The notes: generated by a model from the letters alone, not told the origin. Counted from the stretch's first letter, positions 19,428-31,573 are shown. The stretch is 64,000 nucleotides of DNA from Simmondsia chinensis (GCA_018398585.1 JAGTTD010000010.1:28312638-28376637); one strand, 5' to 3'. A program made the numbers and translations.

Positions 19428-19979
19428 AAATACTAATTTTTCTCCCCGTTTTTCATCAACAAAAAGAGAATAAACAAATTCAATGCAATGTGTTTGATAT
19501 TTCTCTCTATTCATGATATAGCACATATTTTGAAAAAGAAAGATTTGTCCAATGTTCAAACCAACATAAACAATACCAATCTCTATACCAATCTCTCTCC
19601 CCCTTTGTCATCAATAAAAAGTAATAAGGGAGGGGATTCATACATTGAAGTTCAAAATGTAAAAGTTGTTTTCTCCTAATATACTTACAACTTTGATCGA
19701 AGGTAAACAACTATTGGAGAGATCGAAAGTAACTCTATTTTGGTGTTTCCTTTAAAGAAACGGTTTTCAAGCACTAATGTCATTAAATTGGATAAGAATA
19801 CTTGGACAATTGTATGCCACCATGTTAAATCTTTGAGAGCCATTTTCAATGTTACCATACATATGAAATTAACGAACATAAGTAATATATTTCATCATGT
19901 TAATCCTTCTTTTAGTATCATTCATTCGTTCCACATAGAGGCCTAATAAAATTATCTACTTGTTGATCATTTATGGGCA

Positions 19980-20220
19980 CAAATTTTATGACGTCTCCTT
20001 TAAGCACATGATCACAGATGATACAATATCTACCTCTATATGATTGGTCCCAAAGTGTTGAGCAAGAGGTTTGGTTAAGTATATTGTACTAGCATTATCA
20101 CATTTAATAAGAGCATGATCAATGTGAATGCCTTATTCATGTATTAACCAAGATATTTTAGCACAATAACTTGCACAAGTAATGTATTTGACCTTTACAG
20201 AGAATGAGGCAATGTTCTCT

Positions 20221-20259
<39 letters not shown>

Positions 20260-20890
20260 TATGCACTAATGCATGACCAATAAATCGACAAGTTTCACAA
20301 TTTGATGTCTAGTCCACTTTCAAAAAAGTAAAATTCACATCATTATATTGAACTAGATCTAGGAAATTACAATTGGATAGAACAAGTCTAAGTACTAGCT
20401 AGGCATCAAAAAATTTCTTTTCATGAAACATAATTGCGATTCTTTTTAGACATGAATGAAATCAATCACATAAGCACACATTGAACAAGATACCAACTCT
20501 ATTCATGGAATCGTAAACAAGGGATTGAATCGTACCTTTATTTAGCTTTTTGATCGACCTTTCTTTACCTCTTTCATCCATGTATAACTTGAGTGTTGTG
20601 CTCACAGGAGTTGCAATTGCTTTTGAAAATTTCCATGCCAAACTTTTTAAGTATCTTCTTGATGTACTGGGCTTGTTTGATGAAAATTTCTTCCTTGCTT
20701 TGCTTCATTTTCAATCTAGGAAGTAGTTGATTTCTCTCATAATGCTTATTTCAAATTTCCTACTCATAAGACTTGCAAATTCTTCACAACAAGTTAGGTT
20801 AGGAGCACCAAGCACTATATTGTCAACATGAATTTGCACAATAAGAGTATCATTTCTAGAGTGACTAAAAGTGTGGTGTTAACCTCCCCT
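19980..20890 (-). pseudogene. Copia RNase H and reverse transcriptase C-terminal remnant
   Basis: Scattered minus-strand frames show the later part of copia reverse transcriptase (about 20880-20620, including VQIHVDNIV in place of the usual YVDD box) and RNase H motifs near 20160-20000 (IKCDNASTIYLTKPL, then NHIEVD). A 34-base T run (20223-20256) interrupts the region. Frames shift repeatedly and the part is inactive. Confidence 0.6.
20223..20256. repeat. Poly(T) run, 34 T
   Basis: Uninterrupted homopolymer inside the copia 3' coding region. It could be the tail of a small minus-strand insertion or slippage expansion. Confidence 0.85.
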
Positions 20891-20891
20891 C

Positions 20892-21362
20892 TTAAAAAAT
20901 CCATTTTGCACTAAAAGAACTCAATCTCTCATACCAAGCTCTAGGAGCTTGTTTCAATCCATAGAGAGCCTTTTTGAGTTTAAAAACCTGGTTGAGAAAT
21001 TTGTCATCCTCAAATCCTTGTGGTTGTTCAACATAAACTTCTTCTTCAATAGGACCATTTAAAAATGCACTTTTTACATCTATTTGAAAAAGTTTGAAAT
21101 CTTTAAATGAAGCAAATGCACATAAGAGTTTTATAGCTTCTGGCTTAGTAACAGGAGCAAAGGTTTCCTTGTAGTCTATACCTTCTTCTTGGTTAGAATC
21201 TTTAGCTACTAACCTTGCCTTGTTTCTTATCACGTTACCTTCCTCATCCTTCTTGTTGCGGCAGACCCACTTGGTACCGATGACTTGATGATCTTGAGGT
21301 CTATCCACGTGTTCCCACCGATCACTTCTCTTGAATTGGTTTAGCTCTTCCTCCTTTGCCAT
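20892..21362 (-). pseudogene. Copia reverse transcriptase N-terminal half
   Basis: A 156-codon open stretch shows the classic copia blocks: GTKWVCRNKKDEEGNVIRNK, RLVAKDSNQEEGIDYKETFA, then FQIDVKSAFLNG (first catalytic Asp), EEVYVEQPQGF and KKALYGLKQAPRAWYERL. It is continuous in sequence with 21640-21405 upstream but separated by stops. The catalytic box lies in the degraded part to the left. Confidence 0.88.
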
Positions 21363-21639
21363 TATCCAATTTGCGTCACTAAGAGCTTCTTTTATATTCT
21401 TGGGTTATTCAAGAGAGATGAATGCGGCTAAATGACAATATTCGGTTAAGGCATGCCTTGTTTTTACGCCTTGAGAGGGATCACCAATGATTTGACTTGT
21501 TGAGTGATCCTTCAAGTATTTCCAATCTCGTGGTAAGTCATCCTTTGTGGGTTCTACATTTTGGTTATATTTGAGCTTTAAGTGTATCTTTTTCTTGCTC
21601 ATCGGATGAGTGTCTAATGTTTATTGGTTTGATTACTAT

Positions 21640-22742
21640 ATCATCATTATCACAAGGAATTCTAGAGGACAAGACATTAGTTTATCAAAAACTATATGTA
21701 TAGACTCTTCTACAACCTTTGACCTTTTATTATAGACTCTATATGCTTTGCTTGTTAGGGAGTATCCAATGAAAATACCTTCATCAACTCGTGAATCAAA
21801 TTTTCCAAGATTCATTTTGCCATTATTGTGAATGAAGCATTTACACCCAAAAGGTTTAAAATATGCAATGTTTGGTTTTCTACCTTTATAAAGTTCATAT
21901 AGTGTTTTTCTTCAAAATTGGCCTTATTAAAGCTTGACTTAAGATATAGGAAGCGATGTTGACGGCATCAGCCCAAAATGATTTAGGAAAGTTGTTTTCA
22001 CAAATCATGGTTCTTGCCATTTCTTCAAGTGTTTCATTTTTCCTTTCAACCACTCCATTTTGTTGAGGAGTTCTAGGTGCCGAGAAATTATGTTCAATTC
22101 CAAAGTAATCACAACAATTTTTCAAATTATCATTTTCAAATTACTTTCCATGATCACTTCTGACCGAAATAGTTTTTAAATTGTTTTTATTTTGCACCTT
22201 TTTGCAAAAATTTTCAAATTTATCATAATTTCACTCTTTTGAGAAAGGAATAGGACCCAAATAAAGTGGGAGTAATCATCAACAATAACGAGTCCATATC
22301 GCTTTCCATCATGGCTCAAATGACGAGTGGGACCAAACAAGTCTATATGCAAGAGTTCAAGATGCCTTGATGTTGAAACTACATTCTTGGGTTTGAATGA
22401 AGATCTAGTTTGTTTGCCATATTGACATGTATCACAAATATGATCTTTTTCAAATTTTAGCTTTAGTAGTCCTCTATTAAGATCATTTTCTAAAAGTTTT
22501 GAAATCAAATCCATACTGGCATGTCCATGTCCAAATCTTCTATTCCAAATCCATGGATCATTTTCATCTAAGACAATAAAATATTTTAATGAATCTAAAC
22601 TATCAAGGTCAATCATATGGACATTTTCACATTTTTGACCAACAAGCAAAATTTCATTTGTTTTAGAATGTTTTACAATGCATCTAGATGATTCAAAGTT
22701 CACACCATAGCCTTTATCACATAATTGACTAATGCTTAGCAA
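21640..22742 (-). pseudogene. Copia integrase
   Basis: The minus-strand frame from 22742 contains the GAG pre-integrase region with an HHCC zinc site (H in RRFGHGHASM, C-x2-C in CDTCQYGK). The core follows with LHIDLFGPT (first Asp) and VIVDDYSHFIWV. After a frameshift, 22125-21895 has NFSAPRTPQQNGVVERKNET, which contains the catalytic Glu. The region 21900-21640 keeps the typical C-terminal phrase FGCKCFIHNN. It would integrate the element DNA, but frameshifts and stops break it. Confidence 0.85.
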
Positions 22743-22748
22743 ATTGTG

Positions 22749-22967
22749 TTAAAGACCTTCTACAAGTAAGACATATTCAATGTAAGGAGAAGAGTTAGAA
22801 GCAACATTATCAATACCGATTATTTTTTCTTTCTTATTGTCACCAAAAGTGACATTTCCTTTTCTTCGCATTAGTGAAGCGAACTTGAATTTATCTCTGG
22901 TCATGCGTCTTAAGCAACCACTATCCAAGTACCACTTTTTATTTTTGGTTTGGATTTTCATACACAC
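22749..22967 (-). pseudogene. Copia aspartic protease
   Basis: The frame contains KKWYLDSGCLRRMTRDKFKF, with the DSG active site of copia proteases, then VTFGDNKKEKIIGI. It ends with a TAA just before the pre-integrase region that continues in the same direction. Confidence 0.85.
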
Positions 22968-22999
22968 CTATCACAATTCAAACGTCTTTAGGTACCCAA

Positions 23000-24690
23000 A
23001 ATTTCTTGGATCCTATGTTGTTAACCTTTGCAATAGATGGTTGAGATCCTTTTTGGACCCAAGCCATCTTTGTCTTTTTCAAATTTCTTTTGAAAGAACA
23101 TTAGTAAACAATGTGCCCATAGTCACCGCAGTAGTTGCACCTTATGGAGTTTGTTGAAGGTGACGAGGCTTTAACAAAAAGAACATTCAAGCTTTTCTTT
23201 TGAACATTTCCATTATAACCAATTTCTTCTTTGTTATAGACCGATTTTTGAGATGAAATAATTTTGTCAAGTGTTTCTTACCCTTTGAAAAATTTGCTGG
23301 CTATTTTAGAAAGTTCTTCCATTCATTCTTTTAAAGACTCATTTTCCTTCAAAAGTGATTTTCTTCCTTGGATTTTTCTTTTTCATTTAAAGTATGAAGT
23401 GTTTCTTCCAAGGATTGCTTTTCATTAGTTAGTTCAGTGATTTCATTATTTAAGGACTCGTTCTTTTTCTTTAGTTATTCATTTTCAAGTTCAAGCAATA
23501 AATGTTGTTTTGAGTTGTTTTCAAATCCTGTCTTTTCAAGACCCTTTACGAAAGCATTGTATCGTTTTCCCAATTTTTTATATTTCTAATACAATTCTTG
23601 AAAACCAACAAGAAGTTCATCATAGGATAGATCATTTACCTCATCTTCTTCAATGCTATGATCGTCAATAGCCATGAGATAAAAGTTAGCTACTTCTTCT
23701 TCACTTTCTTCATTGGAAACATCGTCGCTATCTCCCCAAGCCGCAAATGCTTTCTTCCGTTCTTCCTTTTTGTCCTTCTTCTTGAACTTGTTGAAGAATA
23801 TCTTAGTTTTTGGCCTGAGACAATCTCTTTTGAGATGTCCGATTTCTCCACACTCATAGCAAGTTCGTTCATTTTTGGAGAAAGATGAACCATTTTTAAA
23901 ATTTTTCTTAAACCTCTTCTTTCAAGACTTTTGTAAAACCTTTTTTCCAACATAACAACTTCATGATCACTTTCATCACTTTCGTCACTTAGAGATGATT
24001 TAAATGCTATGTCTTTATTTTTCTTTTGTTTTTCTTCTTCTTTAAATTCTTCCATATCAATCTCATGGGTCATGAAATTTCCAATTAGTTGATCAAGTTT
24101 ATAAGTGGAAAGGTTATGAGCTTCTTGAATAGCAGTAACCTTGTCTTGCCATGAAATAGGAAGACAGTTAAGGATTTTACTAACTTGCTTCTCAGTTTAT
24201 TTTTCCAAGAGCTTGGAGTTTGTTAGTAATATCGGGAAAATCTAATGTATATTTATTTTATTGATTCCTCCGGTTTCATTTTGAAAAGTTCGTAAGCTCT
24301 TACCAACATGTTTATTTTAAAGACTTGACTTGATCCGTACCTTTGACCTCTAGCTTGTTCTAAATATCTTTTGTTGATTGACAACCGGACATATGATTAA
24401 AGATATTTGGGCCAATAGCACACAATAGTTGATAATGAGCTTTTGCAATTTTTGTAAGTTTTTCTTTAACATCTTGCATAAACTCGTTTTCCTCTTTTTC
24501 AATTGTTTTCTCACCTTGTTTTTTTTGATGGTACATAATCACCATTTTTTGTTATAAGCCATAAATCAAAATCAATGGATGTAATGTAAAGTCTCATTCT
24601 AAGCTTCCACTAGGGAAAATTTTTCCCATCAAAAAGAGGAGGTTTTTTGGTCGATTGACCCTCCACTAAGATTGGAGTGAAGGTTGCCAT
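23000..24690 (-). pseudogene. Sirevirus-like gag
   Basis: An ATG at 24690 starts a frame reading KPPLFDGKNFP, then a stop and WKLRMRLYITSIDFDLW, the copia gag N-terminus. 24545-24360 and 24073-23900 hold the middle (KLTKIAKAHYQLLCAIG, then DMEEFKEEEKQKK). A zinc knuckle CYECGEIGHLKRDC lies at about 23836-23880 in a shifted frame. A leucine- and glutamate-rich coiled coil follows at 23600-23330 and a second zinc-like region near 23110. The long gag with a coiled-coil tail is Sirevirus-like. Confidence 0.75.
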
Positions 24691-24734
24691 AGGATCACTC
24701 TAAGGTTGATAGACCAAAAAAAAAAGAGAGTATT

Positions 24735-24749
24735 GACTCTAATACCAAT
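24735..24749 (-). promoter_or_regulatory. Primer-binding site of Sirevirus-like element
   Basis: On the minus strand ATTGGTATTAGAGTC follows the right LTR directly. It matches the initiator tRNA-Met complement TGGTATCAGAGC with one change. The gag ATG at 24690 lies about 45 bp downstream. Confidence 0.82.
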
Positions 24750-26307
24750 TGAAGGTCCAAAGAGCAACATAAGAGGGGGATAAATTAGGTTCTTTAATAA
24801 TAAATGAAAAATTAAATTTATGAACCTAAAATTAAATTAAAAGATGGACAATAAATATGAAATGACAAAAACAAAGGCAAGAATAAAAGCAATGTACAAA
24901 GATTTTTATAGTGGTTCACTTCCAAACCGGGAGCTAGTCCACTTCTCAAGTGACTACTCTTTGTCACTTGAGCCTTTAACTAAGCTTGATGATCCTTTTT
25001 AAAAACAGGCTCAGGATCCAACCTTTACAACCGGTCTTTTTGTACGTAGGCTCAAGACCCAACCTTTACAACTAATCCCTTTGTAACCGCAGCGTTAGAA
25101 TCCAACTTTTAAAGTGAGTAATAAAGTAATGGAAAAATTAAAGTAATGAGACTTTTCACTCTATCAAGAGTGAATTGAAAATTGATAGACCTTCGCCAAA
25201 GCTAGGATATGCTAATTAATCTCAATGATCAACAATAAGAGAACATGTGATACTCAAATAAAAACTTTACACAAAACTTAAAATCAAACGGTTAAAGCGT
25301 AAGAATGTAAGAGAACTTTTATCGAAGAATGCTTAGAGAGTGTTGGGTTGTTTGAAGAGAGTGTTGGGTTATTTGAACCAAAGCACTCAAACCCTATTTA
25401 TAGGCCAATGAGGGCCAAGGGGACGCTCCAAAGGTTGGAAAAAGAATTAAGAAAGAAATTAAGTCAAAAGTAGCCGTTTTGAGCTTTTTCGGTCTGTATG
25501 TCAACACACAAGGGCAGTTTATCGACACACAGTAGCTCTCGGTGGCTACTGTAAGCTTGTGTGTCGACACATACCTTTTGTGTGTCGACACTCAGCCTGC
25601 CTAGGTAGATTTACATGTTTTTGATCAATTAGCTTGATTGATGGGATAATTTTACCACATTAGCTAAGTGGATTAATTAATTGATTGATTGCCATATTAG
25701 AGCAAATTTTTGAATTTATTTTCCACTTTGCCTTGATCATAAAAATTATTGATTGAATTAATTCCTAATTAGCCTTGATCATGATTGATTAATTAAACCA
25801 ATTTCCTATCTGGCCTTGATCAGGATTGATTAAATCAAGCTAAATTATCACCCATTTAAACATTAATTGATTTGATTATGCCTTATTTAAAATACCAATC
25901 TTGAAGAAATATTTTAATTGATAAGCTAGATTGGTTTAATTTTGACTTGAATATTTTTCCAATAAAATTTGAAAACCAATTTTCAAAAATATTTCAAAAA
26001 TATTTTTGTTAGAGTATCACATTCCAATATTGAAAGTTGGACTCAATTGACATATCTTGATCCTAAGTCTTAGACAATAAAAATAATAACATTAAGGCTC
26101 TTGGACTTGGATCACGTTCTCTTCAAGTTGGATGAATCTTCTCTTTAACTTTGATCTCTTTCCCTCTTGATTCATCATCTTAGAAAGCTTCGTATCAACA
26201 TAATTAACCTTGATTGACCTAGCTTTCTTATGAGGCATTCAGAAGCAAGATTAGAATAATTTAAACACTATGACTCACTAAACGGTTAGTATCATCAAAA
26301 TTACAAT
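24750..26307 (-). repeat. 5' LTR of Sirevirus-like element (outer end missing)
   Basis: 1,558 bp pairing with 17496-19015. It starts TGAAGGTCCAAAG on the plus strand. It loses similarity after ATTACAAT at 26307, so about 22 bp of the outer end are absent. A minus-strand TATAAATA lies at 25395-25402 and the palindrome cluster at about 25495-25592. A short duplicated GAGAGTGTTGGGTT phrase near 25340 is unique to this copy. Confidence 0.85.
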
Positions 26308-26990
26308 CACTTTTGAATTAAGTTGAGGCCACACCCATAAGCGCACCGCCTACCTGCTGCATCGAGCGAGGCTCGAGTGTGGGTGTTGCTGGCTCTTATT
26401 CATGTAAATATGATTGTTGCCTTCATTTGTTGATTTTGTCTTCCCAGCCATATTGTTATGTTCCATACCCTAGATTTGTTCTCTCCCTTGTTTATGGGTT
26501 GTCCCAATTATCAGAACAACAAAAGTGAACAATAGTAACCATGCCTATTTTGTTTCTATTGGCCACTTTTTTGTTGGGATAACCTTTAGAAAAAGAAATC
26601 AGTATGTTGCTATGCTATTGCTATTATCGTTGTTGCTAACAAAAAATATGTATTGTTGCAATTCTACCACGACGGCAACAAATGTGCGGCTATTGCTAAT
26701 TCTTTTGCTATTACCTTTAGCAATATAATTGCTTTTCTATTGCATTGCCTTTATCACACTCAAATTTCTAGACTTGATAAATTCTTCCTAGCTAGGTGCA
26801 GAAGTAAGCAACTTATCTCACTTTCATTATCTCTCTTCCAAATATCTCTACTACGTACTCGCTCTTTTGGGCAAAGCTCTTGGTACTACTAATCAACAAC
26901 TAAAGAATTCACGTTATAAGTTGGATTGCTTTAATCATAGAGGGAAATGATTGATGTTACTGTGTGTACTAGAGCAACAATGAAGTTGTC
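26308..26990. other. No gene seen
   Basis: Flanking sequence between two copia relics. Short AT-rich frames only; nothing recognisable. Confidence 0.4.
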
Positions 26991-27379
26991 TTTAAGATAA
27001 TGTTTTTTTTCCACAACATGGTGTCAATCTTCTATATACTAGATAAGAACTTTCTTATTTGTCTCATGATTGGTTCTATAGTTGATTTATTTACTAATTT
27101 TAACAATCTAAAAGATAATTCATATAATGAATCACCACAACAAGACTTCCACTTCCCCATATGTCTAAAGTTGATCCATTGAACAAGAAAAATTATGAAA
27201 GGTGATCACATAAGTTGTTATTTTACTCAGAGCAAATCAATGTGGGCTATGCACTTTATGAGAAAAAAGATCCACGAATATGAAAAATGCTAAAGCTGCC
27301 TATGAAAAAAATTACTTTAGTTAATAAAACCTATAGGAGAAACTTACTGTATTATATGAGTGATGGTTATATATATATA

Positions 27380-27720
27380 TATATATTAAATCTATGTTAA
27401 AATAGATTTGGGTCAAGAAATGTGGGACACACTTCAAAATAAATATGGGTGCAAAGATGTCGCTACTAGTAATATACGTTAGTAAGTGGCGCCATAGATG
27501 ACAAACAAATCATTGATCAAGTGCATGTACGTGTAAACATTGCCACCACTCTTATGTTAGAAGGTATGAAAATCTATGAGATTACTCAATTCTATGTTTC
27601 CATTGAGAAGCTCCCTCCCTCTTGGAAAGGTTACCGAAACCAACTAATGTATAAGAAAAAAAGATTTGATTTAAGAAGAAATTGTGGTCACTTGAAGATT
27701 GAAGAGGGAAACTAACTTAA
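27380..27720 (+). pseudogene. Copia gag remnant
   Basis: Plus-strand frames contain WDTLQNKYGCKDVATSN and, 30 codons on, VSIEKLPPSWKGYRNQLMYK followed by LKIEEGN. These match conserved blocks of copia gag (the region often annotated UBN2). At least one frameshift separates them. Weak gag-like sequence may extend left to about 27000. Confidence 0.7.
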
Positions 27721-27912
27721 GGACGAGAGAACCACGTATTTAGATATTTTTAAACCTAACATTATCTAAACAAAATCTTATGTTTTCGATAGTTTAAAAA
27801 AAAAAAAGCAACACTTTAACCTCAAGCCTAGTGCATAATACACAAGCGATACAAGAAGTTCCAATGAGAATGCAACCTTTCCTAAAAACTTGGACACAAA
27901 GTAAAGCATCGC

Positions 27913-27915
<3 letters not shown>

Positions 27916-27970
<55 letters not shown>
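27916..27970. repeat. Poly(A) run, 55 A
   Basis: Uninterrupted A homopolymer between copia gag and protease remnants. It could mark a retroposed insertion into the copia copy or be slippage. Confidence 0.9.
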
Positions 27971-27972
<2 letters not shown>

Positions 27973-28019
27973 CACCTAAAACCTAGCCAACCTCTTGGAA
28001 ACAAACTACATCACAACAT

Positions 28020-29330
28020 TGGTCTTTGATTCAAATCTGGTGAATAACATGACTGAATGGATTTTAGAGATTCGACCAACTAGACGCATGGACAATTCGA
28101 CAGCCTATTAAGGAATACTCGAAGGTTAATGATGACGAAGTGATTCACATGGGCAATTCGACAGTAGTATGAATCTCCGAAGAAGGGAAGATTTACTTTA
28201 AAACTCATCTTTGGTAAATTGCTTACTTTAACTAACGTGCGTCTTATGGATGAGATGCATAGAAACATGATCTCTGGTAATATTTGATTGAGGTTGGTTT
28301 AACTTTGGACTTTGATTCTAATAGATTAGAAATGGAGAATTTTTAGGCAAGGGTTTTTGTAATGAGGGATTGTTAATTCGGATTGTTAATTCTTGATATT
28401 GATTGAGTGAATAGTAATAATACTGGTACTTCTACTTTTTACATCATTGTGTATCTTGGCTCATACATGCTCGCTTTAGACATGCAGATGTCAACTCTAT
28501 CAAAGGATGAAAAAAGGAAACTAATTTCTCATTCAATAATAATGATTTTACTGAATGTGTAGTGCACATAGAAGCTAAACACCCTAAAAGCCTTTTGAAT
28601 CAATTGAGAGACAAATTGGACTTCTTGAACTAGCTCAAACTGAGTTAGGAGATTTCAAGAACCATATGAGTACGGGTGGTAAGATGTACTACAAAACCTC
28701 TATAGATGAACATTTTAGATACACTACAATATATCTCCTAAGAGCAGAAGAAACGTTTTAAAATACAAAGCCGAGGTAAAAAATTCACTCGGAAGAAAAA
28801 TAAAAAAAGGCTTAAGTCCAATAGAGGAGATGCATATGAACAACAACACTTAAGAAATTTTGCAGGAGAATTGGATAATACATAAATGAATTGCCCCTTA
28901 TAGTCCTGCATCAAGTGCTATTGCAAAGAGGAAAAACAATACTTTAAAAACCATGATGAATGCCATACTAATTAGTTATAGATTTCTTGATAACATGTGG
29001 AGCAGGCCAATTTGATATGCCTATCATGTGCTACGTAGAGTTATCTTATATAGGCTAGACAAGAACCCCTCTAAATTTTGGAAAGGTCATGACCCCACCC
29101 AAAATAACTAAAAGGGTGGCAAAGTTTGGTTAAGGTGAGATTACTTGATTTCAAAAAGGACAAATAGGATCTAAGACTCTTGATTGCCTATCATAGTGTT
29201 GCATTTTGTTTTTTAATCAAAGGTACTAATGATTCGTACACTCATGGTAGTATTATGGAATCTAAGGATGTTGCATTTTTTCAGCCTGTGCTTCTTGTGA
29301 AATCAAATGCTACCAGTGAGGCATGACCTT
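28020..29330 (+). pseudogene. Copia protease and integrase remnant
   Basis: Translation in shifting frames shows protease-end words (IHMGNST, then LLTLTNVRLMDEM) and integrase blocks. These include a DFKNHM-like start, an AEVKNSLG-like RNA-binding word, SDRGGEYEQ-like and IAKRKNRTLKNMMNAML, the last around the catalytic Glu. FWKGHDPTQ follows. Reverse transcriptase is not seen; the remnant fades at a T run at 29331-29351. Stops and frameshifts are abundant. Confidence 0.65.
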
Positions 29331-29521
29331 TTTTTTTTTTTTTTTTTTATAGTTATGCTCTATGCCTTTCAATTAAACCAGACATGCTCCAAGAGAGGGT
29401 AGCACACTTCATGGACACATCAATCTGCCATGATTTTGAGGATGAGCTCTGTGTTCTTAATGATGCCTATAGCTTGTGATGGTGTGATGGTACACACGAT
29501 GGACTCCTCTACAGGAATGTT

Positions 29522-29550
29522 GGGGGGGGGGGGGGGGGGGGGGGTGGGGG
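29522..29550. repeat. Poly(G) run (23 G, T, 5 G)
   Basis: Long G homopolymer, unusual in plant DNA. It could form G-quadruplex structure or be an assembly or sequencing artefact. Confidence 0.85.
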
Positions 29551-29551
29551 C

Positions 29552-30341
29552 ATCTTTTTTGCGAGTATGTGCTTCCTCTATGGAGCGTTTCTAAGAACGT
29601 AGGCTTTGAGTTGTTGTAAGGGGCTTTACAGGTCCTATTAGCAAACAACATCTCAACACTAAAATTACATATAGTGGGTGTGTGTGTTCATCACAATAAC
29701 CTTTTAGCTTCAAGACTTATTTCACCTTGTAAGGTTGTGAAATATGCATACTTACTTGGTATCGATTCAAGTCCAAAATTCTTCAGTATCGTCAAGTGTG
29801 ATTTTTTTTGCTCAGTTATTCTTTTTCCTCCAAACCTAAAAATTGAATCGTATATTAGGGATTGTTGAAAATGCTTCAGTTTTAGTGCAGGAAGTTTGTC
29901 TCACATAAAAACTCATGACCCGTGTTTATAATGATTGGGGTTAGTGTGCTTAGACATCATATTAGAGTTCTGTATGAGGTGGGTTTATTAGGATGAGCTG
30001 AACTTAACCTCTAGCACACGCCAACTTGATATTACTTGCAAAATTAAACAAACGGCTAGAAGAATCCGTGGGGTAATCCACAGGGGACCCCTTCGATGCT
30101 CAAGTCATTATCAATCCCATAAAATAGTAATAAGGGCAAGTAATAGCAGAGCCTTAGGTAAAATAAGCATAAAATACTTAGCTAAAGAAGAGGAGAAAGC
30201 CTGAATGATTATTGCTTCGGAAAAGAGGTTGTGAAGGAAGCGAAGATGGGAGGCATGTACCCTCCCTCCCTCTTTATTCTCTTCTACTTTTTATATAGAA
30301 GAGAGAGAGATGTTGGGGTTAAGATGACCCCCACTTCATTT
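29552..30341. other. No gene seen
   Basis: Unassigned sequence. A G/A-rich run (GAGAGAGAGA) near 30300 precedes the hairpin at 30342. No conserved coding blocks were found. Confidence 0.4.
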
Positions 30342-30390
30342 TACCAAATGTTGTCACATGGCCTTTGAGGATATGTGGCAACATTTGGTA
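30342..30390. repeat. Inverted repeat, 18-bp arms and 13-base loop
   Basis: The left arm TACCAAATGTTGTCACAT (30342-30359) pairs with ATGTGGCAACATTTGGTA (30373-30390) with a single G-T wobble. The stem is stable for AT-rich surroundings. No T run follows, so it is not a terminator. It might be a miniature element end or a foldback. Confidence 0.85.
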
Positions 30391-30829
30391 TGTCTTGTCT
30401 ATTTGATATTTTTTTTGGAGTTCTGCTTTCTAATTTAAGTCTAATTTATTGTTACCTAATTTATATATATTATTTACCTACTTACTATTTTCATATAGCA
30501 TCGAGGCTATATAGGAGTATAGGGCGTGTAGGTACTAGGCGAGTAACTCAAAATAGGTATAACCTTCAATTCTTTTATAACTAGCTGATTTATACGATTA
30601 TTACCCATATAAATTACTCATCTAGCAAGTTATGGCCCAAAATTATAAACAACCCAATGTTCTTACTGTATAATCGTTCGCTACTGCTTTTGACCATTGT
30701 AAGCATTGATATGGGCCTATTGATTATCGCCATTGAATGCCTTCATTAACTCATAATGGTTGCAAAAGGCTTTTTGAAGCCTATATAATGGTCATCTTTT
30801 CCTTGCTAAGTGAAACACCAAAAAAATCT

Positions 30830-30832
<3 letters not shown>

Positions 30833-30890
<58 letters not shown>
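30833..30890. repeat. (TC)n microsatellite
   Basis: About 29 uninterrupted TC units. Likely length-polymorphic. Confidence 0.95.
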
Positions 30891-30895
<5 letters not shown>

Positions 30896-31273
30896 CATGG
30901 TAAAACTAAGCAATATTAGGGTATATTCTAGTCCGCTAATCCTCTAGTAAATGGGTGTTTCGAGCATCATGTTAACTCTGGAGTCGGAGTGCGATTTGTT
31001 CTCATTATACCATTGCTAGGGCATGAACGACTTAAGGGAAGTTGAGAATTTCATTGCATGACAACAATCTTCGTCTTTTCAGATAAGTTCTAATTACTCT
31101 TCCATTATTTTTCCAACAACTTATTTTTCTTTTTTTGTCTTTACTCTTTCTCTTCAAACTTCGCCTTAAATTGAGGGCTTGGCTTGCCCTGAATGCTTTT
31201 GATGTTAGTCGTGGGAGTGAAGGGAGAGTATATTAATGACTGAGCTATGTCTATTAGGATTTTCTTTTTTTTT

Positions 31274-31298
31274 GGGGGGGGGGGGGGGGGGGGGGGGG
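31274..31298. repeat. Poly(G) run, 25 G
   Basis: Preceded by nine T. Similar T-run/G-run junction to that at 61981-62034. Confidence 0.88.
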
Positions 31299-31573
31299 TA
31301 ACTTTTCGAATATTAGTTTTTTAACTCCAAATTGGAGTTTATATATATGTATATATTACTAATCGTAAGCTATGTTCTACTATGTATGTCATTCAAACTT
31401 TTTATTTATATTTCTATGTCACACCTAGTTGGTCATAACTTTTCGAATCTTAGTTTTTTAAGTCCAAATTGGAGTTTATATATATGTATATATTACTAAT
31501 TGTAAGCTATGTTCTACTATGTATGTCATTCAAACTTTTTATTTATATTTCTATGTCACACTTAGTTGGTCAT
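31299..31573. repeat. 137-bp tandem duplication
   Basis: Two adjacent units (31299-31435 and 31436-31573) are almost identical, with about four differences by eye. Each contains the palindrome CTCCAAATTGGAG and a TATATATGTATATAT block. The duplication begins right after the G run. Confidence 0.9.

Larger units (their letters stand above)
17496..26307 (-). mobile_element. Sirevirus-like Ty1/copia retrotransposon
   Basis: About 8.8 kb with 1.5-kb LTRs at 17496-19015 and 24750-26307. A tRNA-Met-like primer-binding site lies beside the right LTR and a polypurine tract beside the left. Minus-strand order is gag, protease, integrase, reverse transcriptase, RNase H, which is the copia order. A long gag with a coiled coil and two zinc-knuckle-like regions, iterated LTR palindromes and several polypurine-like tracts are traits of Sireviruses. 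Coding regions contain many stops and frameshifts. The right LTR lacks its last ~22 bp, so no target duplication can be read. Confidence 0.88.

Noticed and set aside
22837..23157. 106-codon plus-strand frame
   Set aside because: Antisense to copia protease and gag sequence; a shadow frame.
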